64,000 nucleotides of DNA, taken from NCBI GenBank assembly GCA_018907035.1, contig JACCIC010000005.1:3303501-3367500 (forward strand). The letters run 5' to 3'. Numbering within the stretch: position 1 is the first letter of the stretch; every line of letters starts with the position of its first letter. The position numbers and the translations under genes were made by a program. This document shows, one piece after another, positions 1 through 11,185 of the stretch. The notes under the pieces are model-generated. The model made no database searches and was not told the origin of the DNA. It was given only the letters and a program-made list of their open reading frames with translations. Source of the DNA: Sycobia sp. Sy_11. Lineage: Eukaryota > Arthropoda > Insecta > Hymenoptera > Epichrysomallidae.

Positions 1-642
1 GATTAGATTTCGAGCTGCTTTTAGTGCGCTGAGGTAATAAAAAAACTAAATACAGTGGTTGGTATTCGATTAATACAACTGACATTCATTTGAGTCAACG
101 GTAAATTATATATAAATTAAACAAAAGAACATTTGTCAAATCGCAGGATTACTTCTTTCATCGAAATGAAGAGCAATCCGCGCTTTTTTCGTTGAAAATT
201 TTATAGTAAATATAGAATTTCCCACTTGTATATTTTCGTGCCAGAGCGGCGCGAGCTCACCCTCGACCTTTCGTTCCCCTCGGCGCATCCTGCGCAGGCT
301 ATCGCCGTCCTCGCCTTATCGCGAGAGCCAAGCGCGTGAAATTTATTTATTTCGCAGCGGCAGCGAACCGGCGAAAACGAGCTCCCGCGATTTCGCATAG
401 GGGCCGACCAGAAAAACGGCGGCGAAGCACAGCTTAAGAATGGGAAACGCGAACGGAGAAAAATGTATGTGCGTTCCAGTGTAATTTACCGGCGGCGCGA
501 GGCACCGCAGATAAGAAAACAAAAAAAAAAAAAAAGGATAGGAAGAAAAAATTCGGCAACCATTCGCGCTTCACGAGCGAATTTGCTCCGATACGGGTCA
601 GTCAGTGGCTTTGAGGATGCAGCAGTGTATATGTGTACGCGC

Positions 643-673
<31 letters not shown>

Positions 674-674
674 C
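643..674. repeat. (GT)n-(CG)n microsatellite
   Basis: A perfect GT run passes directly into alternating CG. Alternating purine-pyrimidine DNA of this kind is prone to adopt the Z form. Confidence 0.95.
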
Positions 675-945
675 CTATGTTTGGGTCGCAATGAATCCTC
701 GAAATTCCTTCGCATTGCGCGCCTTTAGCCGGAAACGCGCTCCAAACCGCCCCCGCCGCAGCCGCCGCGCCGATGCATACATGTTCTAAGTATACATAAT
801 GGACCGAGTCCTCTTAAAATCCCGGGAAATTTTCGATTAATGGCTTATTTTAGCGGCGCGGATTGAGGAGGGGGCGCTTCGGCACATAAGGCGAATTTTG
901 GTCGGAATCGAGCTTTTTATTTATGGACGGAGGGAATGCTGAGCT

Positions 946-947
<2 letters not shown>

Positions 948-992
<45 letters not shown>
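948..992. repeat. (TA)n microsatellite
   Basis: Uninterrupted TA array of about 22 units at the boundary between a GC-rich block and an AT-rich block. Confidence 0.98.
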
Positions 993-994
<2 letters not shown>

Positions 995-2210
995 TGAGAT
1001 CATACGACGTAAAATCATATCGTGTTCGACTGATCTTCTGACCCATATCGTGACTTTCGATGATTTGTGCTTACATTGTCGAATCGCATTCTATAAAATT
1101 GTAAAAATAAAAAATTCCCGAACTTGCATATTGTCAAGCTCAACTGATAAATACTCCGAAGCTTTATTCGACTTTTAGCCGTTTCGAATCTTTAGTCATT
1201 TTCCTATATACATCTTAATAATAAGATATAATTAAGGTCAAATATCGAGACACTGCCTTACGAATATTAAGTTTAAATTACGTCGGAAATTTAACAGCAG
1301 AGAAAATTAACATCAATTTCTTGTTCCTAACAATGTAGCTGTCTACTGCGTATTTTTGCGTTATTATATTTTGGTTGTTATAAATGTTTTCTATATTTCA
1401 TTTATTAAAAAATATTGTACTTTGCAATAACGATTTTAATACAAAGATCAAAATCCTTTTATACACGGTAAAATAAAATGATAAAATACAAATGATGTGT
1501 ATATTTGCTGTTCAATTTTGTCACAGTTCATGTACTATCCACTGCTACAGTAGTACTTTATACTCTCGGAGCTATAACTGTATAATATGTGTATGTCCTT
1601 ATTATTATAAAAAAAGAAGATTGTATATGATCCATCCGAGATACGTTTAATACATGTCATGTAATTTCCTTGAAACTGCAGATAATGAAAGTCGACTGGG
1701 AAGTATACGATGCTCTAAAGTCCAATATCATCATATGAAAATAAACGTAAAATTTAAGAGCAATCGTTGTAAAATTGAAATTGTAATAAACTATGCGATA
1801 TTATATAGTGGTAATACGTTAAATTTGAGCGATTTTATATAAAGCAAACTTTCAGTTAACGAAATTTCCTACAGTTATGTGCAGGGGTAAAATTTCATAT
1901 TTCTACATTTTTACAATGTAAGGACTCCGAATAACTTCTGTGTATATGAGTGAAACTTTCATTATAATATTTCCCGTTCGATCGGGCAATATTTAAAGTA
2001 TAAATTCGCTGGAGTAAGACTCAGGGCAGTAGGACGTTTTTCTACAATTATGTATTGTAGACAACAGAATGGGGCATAGCGAATTCAGAATTAAGGCTTA
2101 AAGGAGTATTGTTATAACTTTCACAATTATAGAAGACAAAAGTTTAGTTTTCTTTACCACATTTATTTAAGATATTTTAAAATAAAAGCAATTTGAGCTT
2201 TCGAATAGCC
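993..2210. other. AT-rich stretch without recognisable gene
   Basis: The segment is strongly AT-rich with stops in all frames. The only open frame above 60 codons is a 62-codon frame at 1654-1842 that has no supporting feature. I see no RNA gene or mobile element. Confidence 0.6.
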
Positions 2211-2572
2211 TCATTATTTACCGGGTAAACTCGTTCGGATTCCCAACAACTCATTCAAGAAAAAAAGAAGAAAGAAAATCAAGTGAAAGGAAAGAGCGGG
2301 GAAGAGAGAAAGAGAGAGAAAGAGAGTTTTAAAGCGATGGGCCGTAGAAATCGATACTTCAGCAAAATGAAAACCGTAATCCTTGCCTTGTTCCCGATGA
2401 GCCAGGAGAAAACCTTCAGCCCGAGTGGGGGCTGCCGGAGAGAAGCGAATTATAAAAGTTTCTTCCTCAAGGCTCTCGCAAAAAGTTCTCAAAACGAAAT
2501 TATCACATCACCTGCACTCGCCCGGCGTGGCGACGACGACGACGAGAGCTGCGCTGGGACGAAAATGACGGA

Positions 2573-2593
2573 GGGGGAGGGGGCGGGCTAGGG
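2573..2593 (+). other. G-quadruplex-type G-run cluster
   Basis: Four or more runs of at least three G (2573-2577, 2579-2583, 2585-2587, 2591-2593) are separated by loops of one to three bases. This fits the G3+N1-7 pattern for a quadruplex. It lies in a GC-rich patch next to a (GAC)n stretch near 2530. Confidence 0.6.
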
Positions 2594-2665
2594 CCACGTG
2601 GAAACAGGGTACGGAAATGTCGCACACCAACCTAGCAAGTTTTTATCGAAGCGAATGGAGCAGCA

Positions 2666-2668
2666 TTA

Positions 2669-2727
<59 letters not shown>

Positions 2728-2751
2728 ATGTACATATACATATGTATGTAT
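2666..2751. repeat. (TA)n array with degenerate flank
   Basis: A long TA run continues into an imperfect TATG/TACA tail, as expected for an ageing microsatellite. Confidence 0.97.
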
Positions 2752-2884
2752 GAGAATCGAAGTGAAATAACCTTATTGGGAAGATAAGAGGAGCTCGCGC
2801 GCGCGCGGGAGAATCGAACCGGGACCATCGCGAAAGAGGGATGGAGCGCGAGAAAGGGGCGAGTGTCGTGTTGAGAATGGGTCA

Positions 2885-2887
<3 letters not shown>

Positions 2888-2927
<40 letters not shown>
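2888..2927. repeat. (TA)n microsatellite
   Basis: Perfect array of about 20 units. It is the second of three TA arrays within 760 bp. Confidence 0.98.
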
Positions 2928-2928
<1 letters not shown>

Positions 2929-3130
2929 GGTTTCCCTATACCACTCACCTACGGGTAATCGGAGTTCCAGCTCCTCTTTCAGCCTCCGCCCCCTTTCCCC
3001 ATCCCCCTCCATTGATCCAATTTGATTCAAATGCGAATCGTTTCTCCCCCGAGGTCGAGCGAGGCTCGCAGAAGAGCTATTGTTTTTTCCTTCCTCCGCC
3101 GCCCATGTACGTATACCTCTGCACCGTTCG

Positions 3131-3172
3131 CCCCCCCCCCCTCTTCTCTCTCTCTCTCTCTCTCATTTTCGC
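3131..3172. repeat. Poly-C followed by (CT)n
   Basis: A run of 11 C is followed by a CT array. The plus strand from about 2950 to 3290 is markedly pyrimidine-rich. Confidence 0.9.
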
Positions 3173-3355
3173 GCGCGCTATCCTTCTCTTTATCTGCCAT
3201 TCCCCTCTCGCTCCCTCGCCTCGTTCACTTCTACCGCACCCTGCACTTCGTCTTTCTCTCGCTTTTATACGGAGGCGAAATGTCAGGAATGACGCTGGCG
3301 CGCTGACCGCGCGCTAGTCACAAATCTTGGATGCAACGATATCCGGCATATATAG

Positions 3356-3357
<2 letters not shown>

Positions 3358-3415
<58 letters not shown>
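3358..3415. repeat. (TA)n microsatellite
   Basis: Perfect array of about 29 units, the third in this cluster. Confidence 0.98.
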
Positions 3416-3417
<2 letters not shown>

Positions 3418-3532
3418 AGATCTAAACGCGTATCCGAATGCGCGCGAATGGCAGTTATTGGGAAGATGAATGGGATTGGGGGGTGAAGAGGGATTATCGT
3501 CCGCAAACGCGCGAAAATATCGGTTCTCGAGG

Positions 3533-3552
3533 TTTTTTTTTTTTTTTTTTTT
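3533..3552. repeat. Poly-T tract (T20)
   Basis: Homopolymer of 20 T. It could be the tail of a retroposed minus-strand sequence, but no element body or target-site duplication is visible. Confidence 0.95.
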
Positions 3553-3720
3553 GTTAACACGAGTTAACGCCAGGTTCACTGTCGCTCATTTTTTGAATAA
3601 TCGATTTTTGAGTATATCTCATGACTTATTGCGGGTCTGATATTTTTTTCTTCCGGATAATGGATGATATATTGCAGTGAAAAAAAATCTTATCTTTGAT
3701 TCTCCGCCGAGGTGGCTAGC

Positions 3721-3728
3721 TATAAATA
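3721..3728 (+). promoter_or_regulatory. Possible TATA box
   Basis: The octamer TATAAATA matches the animal TATA consensus exactly. It sits in balanced-composition sequence rather than in a TA repeat, which makes it less trivial than most TATA matches here. I see no convincing initiator about 30 bp downstream. It lies about 200 bp upstream of the candidate exon at 3927-4080 on the same strand. No CpG island or second promoter element supports it. Confidence 0.15.
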
Positions 3729-3926
3729 GAAGTATTACAGATCTCGCGTGTTTGATAATTGTTGCAGATTTACAAAGCGCGGACTTAAATAATAACCGGC
3801 TAAGGCACGATTATTAGGAAAGAACTGTACGAGTCCGTTGTGTATTTAATTTTCAGTATGTATCGTAGGAGAGCCGAGCGCTAGAGACTCTGATATCCTA
3901 TAATGAATTGCGAGGCTATCTTACAG

Positions 3927-4080
3927 CTCGGAGGACGGTGTCGATTGCCCATGGGATATCCCGGGAAAACTCAATCAGTTGGCAGATTGTTTGCCGGCGT
4001 CGGTCGCTCGCAATACCGCATACACGGAGCTCAGTCTCGAAAGCATCGATTACGCGCTCTCTCGCTCGAAATCATCGTGA
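3927..4080 (+). CDS. Candidate terminal exon, unknown protein
   Basis: I do not recognise the product. The sequence CTATCTTACAG ends in an acceptor at 3925-3926. Read with the first full codon at 3928, the frame is open for 50 codons to TGA at 4078-4080. Codons are biased to purine in first position, as in real coding sequence, and the peptide is mixed in composition (it begins SEDGVDCPWDIPGKLNQ). The other two frames are also largely open and include a 63-aa ATG ORF at 3903-4094, so the frame is not certain. The frame holds no ATG and I see no matching upstream exon, so it would have to be part of a spliced transcript. Chance remains the leading alternative. Confidence 0.2.
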
Positions 4081-4234
4081 ATTTTTGCGAATAAATAAGA
4101 GGCAATAAACTACGATCGATTCTACTCTCGAGTTAACGCCATATCAACTGATGATTTCGTTGCGGTGGCCACGGGTCTGAGACGGGAATTAGCATCGGGG
4201 AATCCCCCCCGGCAAAGATCCAAACTAGTCTTAC

Positions 4235-4299
4235 ATATTCTCGATCGCAATAAAGTTTAATCTGTCGACACGTGTATAACTGCGATGAGTTGCGCAGCA
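4235..4299 (-). CDS. Candidate 65-nt internal exon, unknown
   Basis: On the minus strand, a pyrimidine-rich acceptor (CCGATTTCTCAG) precedes 65 nt that end at a good donor (AATAT|GTAAGA). Two of three frames are open across the exon. It also lies inside a 60-codon open minus frame at 4133-4315. The peptide is not recognised. It is on the opposite strand to the candidate at 3927-4080, so both cannot belong to one transcript. Confidence 0.15.
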
Positions 4300-4639
4300 C
4301 TGAGAAATCGGTCACGAGAAACGGAATTTACCACGACCACCTAGAGTACAACTGAAATATTCGAGAATAATATTCCACGGTGCAGTGGAAATATCCCCAA
4401 ATTCCTGCTGAGTAATGACCGCACGAACGGACAAGAAGGCAGGGAAGGATCAACAGTTCCGAAACCGTTGATCGCGGAGACACCGATGCATGATTAAAGT
4501 TTCAATGATAATTACAGTTTGATAAAGCCACGCAATTGGTGAGAAATTTTTCGAAGACAGTCAACAGTAAATTTATTCCAATGATCAGGCGTTTGCGACA
4601 TCGTATAGCCCGATTTTTCTGACTATAGATACGAGAGTC

Positions 4640-4656
4640 AAAAAAAAAAAAAAAAA
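4640..4656. repeat. Poly-A tract (A17)
   Basis: Homopolymer of 17 A in moderately AT-rich DNA, with no element body attached. Confidence 0.95.
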
Positions 4657-5317
4657 CGAAACAAACGGAATTCACCCCGTCTTTGTATCCAGCTTCAAGG
4701 AAGGCGTGCAATTGGATCTCGAAAAACGACCGAACTGAAAAAAGTATGCCGAGGATCTATTCGCCTATAGTCAATATAATCTCCGATAAAGGTGCGCGAG
4801 GTGCATACCTACATACATATTTATATATAACGGAAGGAAACGAAAGGAGGACGAATTTGATCAGAGGCATATATATATAGGAAGACTGGAAAAAGAGAAA
4901 AAGCTCACGGATAACGCTCTCACTTTTCTACCCTTTCGAGATACGTCTTTTCGCAGAGCCGTACCCCTTCCTTCCGATCCACCGACGCCGCTGAGTGTCG
5001 AATCCCGGCCAGTATATGAAAATATACGCCCGACTCGAATTTCAGCAATGGGACACGTAAAGGCAGTTTGGCAACGACGACTACGCATATAATGCGCGGG
5101 ACCGAGCGCCAAGGAGGTATTGTATGTCTCGTGCTCTCTATCTCTCCCTCTCTTTCTCTCTCCCTCACTCTCTCTTCATTTGGGCCTCAATGCCTCTTTC
5201 TCAAGCCCTCGGCTTATAGACCGCAAGACGACGGCACGGTGGCGCTCGCGAATCGCGTTTATATTTTATACGCGCGGGCGACAAATTTTGCGCGTCGCGT
5301 ATAGACGACGTGCGACA

Positions 5318-5773
5318 ATGGTGCATAACCAGGATCTCCTCGCCTCGCTGGCGCATATATGTATATGTATATATCTTTTCAGCATAACTTTATTATCGTG
5401 CTCTGTCTCTATGGCTTATGCGCTCCCGGCGGGCCGTCAAGAGCTCGCGCAGTTATATATATACATACATAGCATAAAATCGCGAAATCAAGAAGAATTC
5501 GTCGCTGGCTTATGCAGGCTAGGTCTTAGCACGAGTCTCGAGTTTGCCGAATGGTACGATTTCAGAGGATACATTTTTATAAGCGTACGGTTGTCCAAAG
5601 GAATACAAAGTGTCGAGACGGATCGCGAATATCAGACGAGAGTTCTTGATCAGAGGAAGAAGATATGGATGCGCATCGACTTCTCGATATTGTTAGTAGG
5701 TGCATTAATTTATCAGAAAGTAATCGTGCTATGGTTCATTTGTAATAATCAAGCATCAGAATTTCGAATATAA
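5318..5773 (+). CDS. Hypothetical secreted or membrane protein, 151 aa
   Basis: Unrecognised ORF. The ATG at 5318 is the first methionine in an open frame and has a very good start context (GACAATGG). Residues about 7-32 form a hydrophobic, signal-peptide-like segment followed by AYA|LP at 33-37, which fits a signal peptidase site. A second hydrophobic stretch spans about 122-142. The central part (about 50-115) is mixed and charged. Part of the hydrophobic N-terminus is encoded by a degenerate TA/TATG tract, which could produce it by chance. A good acceptor (TATATCTTTTCAG) ends inside the ORF near 5380, so the 3' part could be a spliced exon instead. No promoter or polyadenylation signal is convincing. 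Confidence 0.2.
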   Translation: MVHNQDLLASLAHICICIYLFSITLLSCSVSMAYALPAGRQELAQLYIYIHSIKSRNQEEFVAGLCRLGLSTSLEFAEWYDFRGYIFISVRLSKGIQSVETDREYQTRVLDQRKKIWMRIDFSILLVGALIYQKVIVLWFICNNQASEFRI

Positions 5774-6590
5774 CTTTAACAGAATGAGAAAAAAGATATA
5801 TAATAATAACTATATAATAATAACTATACTATATAGTTGTAGTTAATGTGAAATAGGATGGATCATGCATTAAAAAAATACGATGATGAAGATTTCTGAA
5901 GTTAGATTAATAAAATATTCACGAATAAATCATTAACCATTATATTACGATTACTTACACTTACACAATTACTACATTATATTATATTACATCATTAAAT
6001 TACGAATGTATCAATGGCCAACACTCCGGTTTACATAATAAGGTACATGATTGTTCATAATGGGTATTCAAAAAAATATTTAGCCTTGCTAAAGTCTAAA
6101 TCACCACGTTTAAAGAATAAGAAAGAATGATTTTATAAATAACAAAGCCTTGAGAATTTTTTTATACTTAACAAAATAATATTCATCGAAAAGCATTGAA
6201 AACCTTTACGAGGAATAATATAATGAAGAGTGATACTAGAATGCAAGTTATTGTAAAAAAGAGTATTGTTAGAAAAAGAAGGGGAAGAAAAAAGATGAGG
6301 ATAACTTTTACAAGCACATCTGAAGAGGCACTGGAGCGCCGAGAAATTATATTACAAACGATAGATCGATCGCGATATAAAATTATAAATAAACGCGACA
6401 GTACTTTATTATTGGTTTTGATATTATTCTCAATATAGGACGTCCAATAAGCTACGAAGACATCCAGATAACCACAGCACATTATCTTCGATATATCGTA
6501 TTTACGTTAAAAATAGCGATCCGTAGCCACCAGTAGAAACGCCGAATAAGACATAGTTCTCAATTATCTATTTGACGTTTTCGTACAGTC
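5774..6590. other. AT-rich stretch, no gene seen
   Basis: Very AT-rich with simple tandem pieces, including a repeated ATAATAATAACT unit near 5800-5830. Two overlapping open frames around 6183-6482 on opposite strands have no supporting signals. Confidence 0.55.
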
Positions 6591-7241
6591 GAGATTACGG
6601 TGCGCCGCGCGCGCGCGCAGCAACACTAACGAAATTACAAGCGTAGATGAAATTCGTTGCATTAACCGATGGAGGAGTGGCGGATGGTTGAGGGCGGTGG
6701 GGGGGGACAAACACAAAACTTCATAAGGCGCCTCTCGTACATCGCGTTCTTTATGCTTATATGTATATGCACGAGATATAAAATTTATCTTTCCTCTCTT
6801 GACCCATTTCCTGCGAGGCGAATGCGCGCGCGCGCTCGCGGTTATTAAATTTCTTTCGCTCCTCTCAAATATAATTCTTATTATACGGGGTCGCGCGAGT
6901 TATTTTTATATTCCAAACAGCGCGCGTGATCCTTTGCCGCGCGACCGCCGCATATTAGCCCTTTTTTACCCTCCTCGTCTTCTATACATGCCGTTTAATC
7001 GCGCTTGTATATATATATATATAGTCCTTCTTTACATTTTTCATTATACATAGCCGCGCAGCAGAGAACTCGCGGCGAGTACTCTATATACGTATGTATA
7101 TATGACACAGAGCGCGGGGCGTATTGGACGCCGATTGATCGGCGAGGATTTACCGACTGCATGCCCCAGGCGTTGACGCCGGCCACCGTTGAAACTTCTC
7201 ATCCCGACGGGAAGTAATGGATGCCCTCCCCCTCCCCTCAG

Positions 7242-7332
7242 TACGGCGTGTCCGCGGCTGCGGGGCGCCACCTGGCGAAGTCGAAAATCGATGAAGACGT
7301 CGACGCGCCCGCCGTACTCGCCGTGCGCGCGT
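7242..7332 (+). CDS. Candidate 91-nt exon in GC-rich DNA
   Basis: A strong pyrimidine tract and acceptor (CCCTCCCCCTCCCCTCAG) precede 91 nt that end at a consensus donor core (GT|GTAAGT). Two frames are open through the exon; the third has a stop. Open frames are expected in DNA this GC-rich, so only the splice sites count as evidence. The peptide is not recognised. Confidence 0.15.
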
Positions 7333-8078
7333 GTAAGTAGATAGACACGTACAGGGTCGCCCTCGAATGAGGGAATGAGTGTAAGGAAAAGGGAGACCTG
7401 CGTGGATTGGGTCGGACTTGGAAAGTTTCTACGGAGCTTTACATCGAAGGAAATTTGTCATCTTGAACCAGGGTACGGTGTGGCGTATTAGTATTTAAAG
7501 CGCTTGATAATATCCAAGCGTCGAGTTACCCCTTTAGGGCATATTAATATACGTTGTTGGTAGGTTTCGAAAAATGCATTAAATATGATAAGGTAAGAGG
7601 CACCATAAATTAATCCGGCTGACACCTCCTTCTTCCAAAAGAAGTAATTTTAGGTCATGCGAATATGTATTTGAGATCAAATTACTGGTCACAAAAACAT
7701 TATGATCTGCATTGTTTCGTGCTTGTTTTTTCAGATCGAAATGTCGTTAAAAGAAAACGATTGAAAAAATTCTAATGCATAAAAAATTACGTTTACTTTG
7801 ATTTTTTTCTATCAATTTAACCTCGTAACAAATATAACAATACATTTCCATGATTAGGAAGGACTTGTTCAGGTTGCAGACCAATTACCAAAAGCTCTGT
7901 GAGCTTGAAAGCATCTCCAAAACTACAAATATCACATTTAAAAAATCATTGAAACGCTTCAGCTAATGATAACTATTAAACAACTGTTTATGGCAAGCTT
8001 GAATGAAATGTCATCGACAAAACGACGTGTAAAACACACTGATTACTATGAAAAATTCAAAAAAAAAAAGACACTTAC

Positions 8079-8177
8079 TTTTAGAAATTTACAACCCGGA
8101 CAAAAGGGGCTGATTTTTCGAATTTTTGCGAGAGCAAACGTACGTTCGCGTATCAATTTCCTTTGCTTCTCGTCGAA
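8079..8177 (-). CDS. Candidate 99-nt internal exon, unknown protein
   Basis: On the minus strand a good acceptor (CTGCTATTTCACAG) leads into exactly 33 codons ending at AAAA|GTAAGT. Only this frame is open; the other two have stops. The peptide starts FDEKQRKLIRERTF, then is basic and ends with a CPGC pair of cysteines, so it looks more like a real protein than most frames here. The frame stays open upstream of the acceptor to a TAG near 8320, so the splice site is not forced by a stop. There is no ATG. A 178-codon plus-strand ORF (7966-8502) overlaps it antisense. I recognise neither. Confidence 0.25.
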
Positions 8178-8975
8178 CTGTGAAATAGCAGGCGCGACTT
8201 TTGCGGTCGAGCCAGCAAAAGCTCGAAAAAGCTCCGAGGGCGAGCCGGCGAGTCGAATATCGTCGTGCGACCGTCGAAACCTTTCTCCCGCGAATCTCGA
8301 AACTCCTTTCGGCCCCTATGCGGAGGGCGTAATGGGAACTACTCTGTTATCTCGCTGCTCGCGCGACGAAGCTCCCCCTCCCCTCTTAGACACCCCCCTC
8401 CCGCCGCTGTTCGCGAACCGAGCGCGGCTCGATTGCCAGGGAACAGACGTCGGCGGAGCGAATCGAGGCGCCGATATCGGCCCGCCCCGCGTTCCTCGTT
8501 AATTATTCAAAATGCAAAAACAATAAATATCATGCTTTACCGGGCTGCTCGACGGGACGCCGTCGAGATTAACGTTGGCATCCAGTTTACGGCGAGCCAG
8601 CGCATAATGGCAAATATCTATCTGTATGCATGCGCATATATGTGTGTATATGCCATGTACACTGCGGAAAAGAGTCTTTAATGGGCTTACCCGTGCATCA
8701 CTACGGCATTGTTCCAGTTTTAATTGGATTTACATGTCGCCGTTGCAGCGTCGAATTGGAATTGTTTCTTTGTCGGTGGCGGTTTATATATATATAGACG
8801 CACCGCCGTAAAACATATAGAAGATCGATATATAGCCAGTGGTGCGCGGCAGCGTACTCGATTTACACAGCCGGCTAATGCAACGAAACCGATATTTCTA
8901 TTTTTGCTACGTAATCGACAGACAGAGTATAAAGCGAAAATTATACAATCTATTCGATTGATTTTGCCGGCGTGA

Positions 8976-9950
8976 GAGGCGAGGATCCTTCGGTTTTTTT
9001 AATCTATTTAACCAGTTCTTCGGGCTTATAAAATTCAGATCCCCTGTCGAGGTAAAAGTGTTATTCGTGCGCAAGTTCGTTCGCACGATAGCTACGAATA
9101 AAGCATTGCGTTAGTAAAAGCAAAAAGTGAACCTTTGTCTATTACTTTGCATGTATTGAACATGCGCTCTGAATACATCGACATTCTTATGATTCGAAGC
9201 TCTCGTCAAAATCCAATCAAATAAGATGTGTTCGTTTAATTAATTTCTTATGGGAAGACTTAATTTCAACCGAAAAAAGTCTTTGTCAAAAATTCTTTAT
9301 CTTTACGTTCTATGCTTATTCACTTTCACGACTTTGTTATCAAACGAATTTATCGAAATATATAGTCTGAGAGATCAATTTTTTTCATATTTTAAATGAT
9401 TTTATTTACTTCCGTATGCTTTTATCGTACGTAAGATATTTTCATTGGCAAATAAATTGAGACTCATTACATTTGAATAAATATAAATTGGATTTATTTT
9501 TCAGCAATTGTGAAGAAGTTTTGATCTATTGAGGTTGACTTGATTGGTTACAGAAGTAAGGACAGATACGTGCATTACCTAATCCTACGGAGGAATGAGT
9601 GTATATACGAAAGTGAGAGAATCCTTGACATTTTGGTGCAATTAAAGTAGTCTCCAACATAAACATAAAGTATAATAAAGTAATGAAACTCGGTTGGATT
9701 CTCGGATACTGTATTAATCTACTAATCATTCATTGGAGCAGCAATACATATTGGATTTTTGTAACTGACCGATATTGTTTCATTTCGCATTCCCCATTGT
9801 AAGTCTGTAATATCGAATTGCAAGAGAATCAAACGCAATAAAGAAGAAATGTCCCGATCTAACAACGAAAAATCATATTATTCAAACTTCTCTAAGGAAT
9901 TTAATTCGTAAATCTCCAAGTATAGATATATAATATACGACTCCGTAGAC
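8976..9950. other. AT-rich stretch, no gene seen
   Basis: No coding, RNA or mobile-element signal could be supported. A GTAAGT donor core at about 9799 has no plausible partner acceptor with an open frame. Confidence 0.55.
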
Positions 9951-10068
9951 AGTGTCCTAAATCATAAGCGCGAGTATCGGCGAAAGTATGGATATACATG
10001 CGGGCCGAGTGGTGGTGCTACAAGAATCGATAGCCCAACTGGCGATCCATATAGATGTACGCATACAG

Positions 10069-10110
10069 ACACACACACACACACACACACACACACCACA
10101 CACACACATA

Positions 10111-10144
<34 letters not shown>
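10069..10144. repeat. Compound (AC)n-(TA)n microsatellite
   Basis: An AC array with one interruption passes into a TA array. This pairing recurs elsewhere in the window. Confidence 0.97.
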
Positions 10145-10147
<3 letters not shown>

Positions 10148-10394
10148 TAAACAAAGACCCATACTCCCAAAATAGACTGGCAACTATAGTCTTCTGTACA
10201 CGGGTCAGACGGGCGTATATACGCTGGCGCACGATCTCTTCCTCTTTCGACTAACTCCCACCACCCCCCCCCAACCTACCACTCCGTGGCAACGCCATAC
10301 CACCGTTATTCCGGCTTATGCTAGCAATCGGCGAATCGAATCGATAACATAGTTATGAATGAGAGGAACGTGCGCCGCGCTAGCTCGCGCTCAC

Positions 10395-10395
<1 letters not shown>

Positions 10396-10449
<54 letters not shown>

Positions 10450-10472
10450 CATATGCATATATATATATATAT
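10396..10472. repeat. (TA)n microsatellite
   Basis: Long TA array with a short CATACATATG interruption near 10446-10457. Confidence 0.97.
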
Positions 10473-10780
10473 GCACACGCCTCGCTGGATTTGTCGAGGC
10501 ATGCTGATGGTATTTCCCTTCGCCGTCCCCCGTCGCCCCTTAACGTGCCGCATCGATCGCCCGCCCTCCCCCGCCCCACTCCCGGCCGCTGCCCCGCTCC
10601 ACCCCAACCCCTCGGCAGACCACGCGCGTCAGTCTTATACTCGAAGGCGAAGGCGTGTATTATGCCCTAATGTAGCGCGCGTATCGCCGCCCCATCGACG
10701 TGCACGAGTCTCTGTGCGCCTTCGAGAGGACTCGCGTTCCGTATATTACGCGCCGTTCGAGCTCTGTACTAGGTGAGCCT

Positions 10781-10781
<1 letters not shown>

Positions 10782-10813
<32 letters not shown>
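10782..10813. repeat. (GA)n microsatellite
   Basis: GA array immediately downstream of a TAG|GTGAGC donor-like sequence at 10773. Confidence 0.95.
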
Positions 10814-11185
10814 GTAACGCTTCTGTATTCGTATTCTACGTATACACACGGCCGAGTGCGCACTCGCGTGGAGAATGCCTCTTAGCTCCGCGCTCCCACC
10901 GCCAGACCCTTAAGCTTCCGCATCCCCGTGTACTCGCGACCGAAATGGCCGGAAGGTTAATGTGGCGGCTAATGCGCGGGAAGCCCGGGGAGAACCTTCC
11001 GGCGCTACGGCGGTCGGCGCCGGCCGCGTGCGGTAAAAAATTTTGTGTGTATATATATATGTATATATATAGATACACACAAGGGAATTGCATGTATAGG
11101 GAACTTCTTGCATATACCACTGGAGGCAGAATTCGAGGCAGTGAAGCCATCATAGAGCAACAAAAAACGAGCACGACTGAGCGTT

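Noticed and set aside
2805..2850. Minus-strand GGTTCGATTC resembling a tRNA B box
   Set aside because: The flanking bases cannot form a T-arm stem and no A box or acceptor stem is found at tRNA spacing.
3797..3810. TAAGGCACG, the start of miR-124
   Set aside because: The match stops after nine bases and no hairpin partner is seen.
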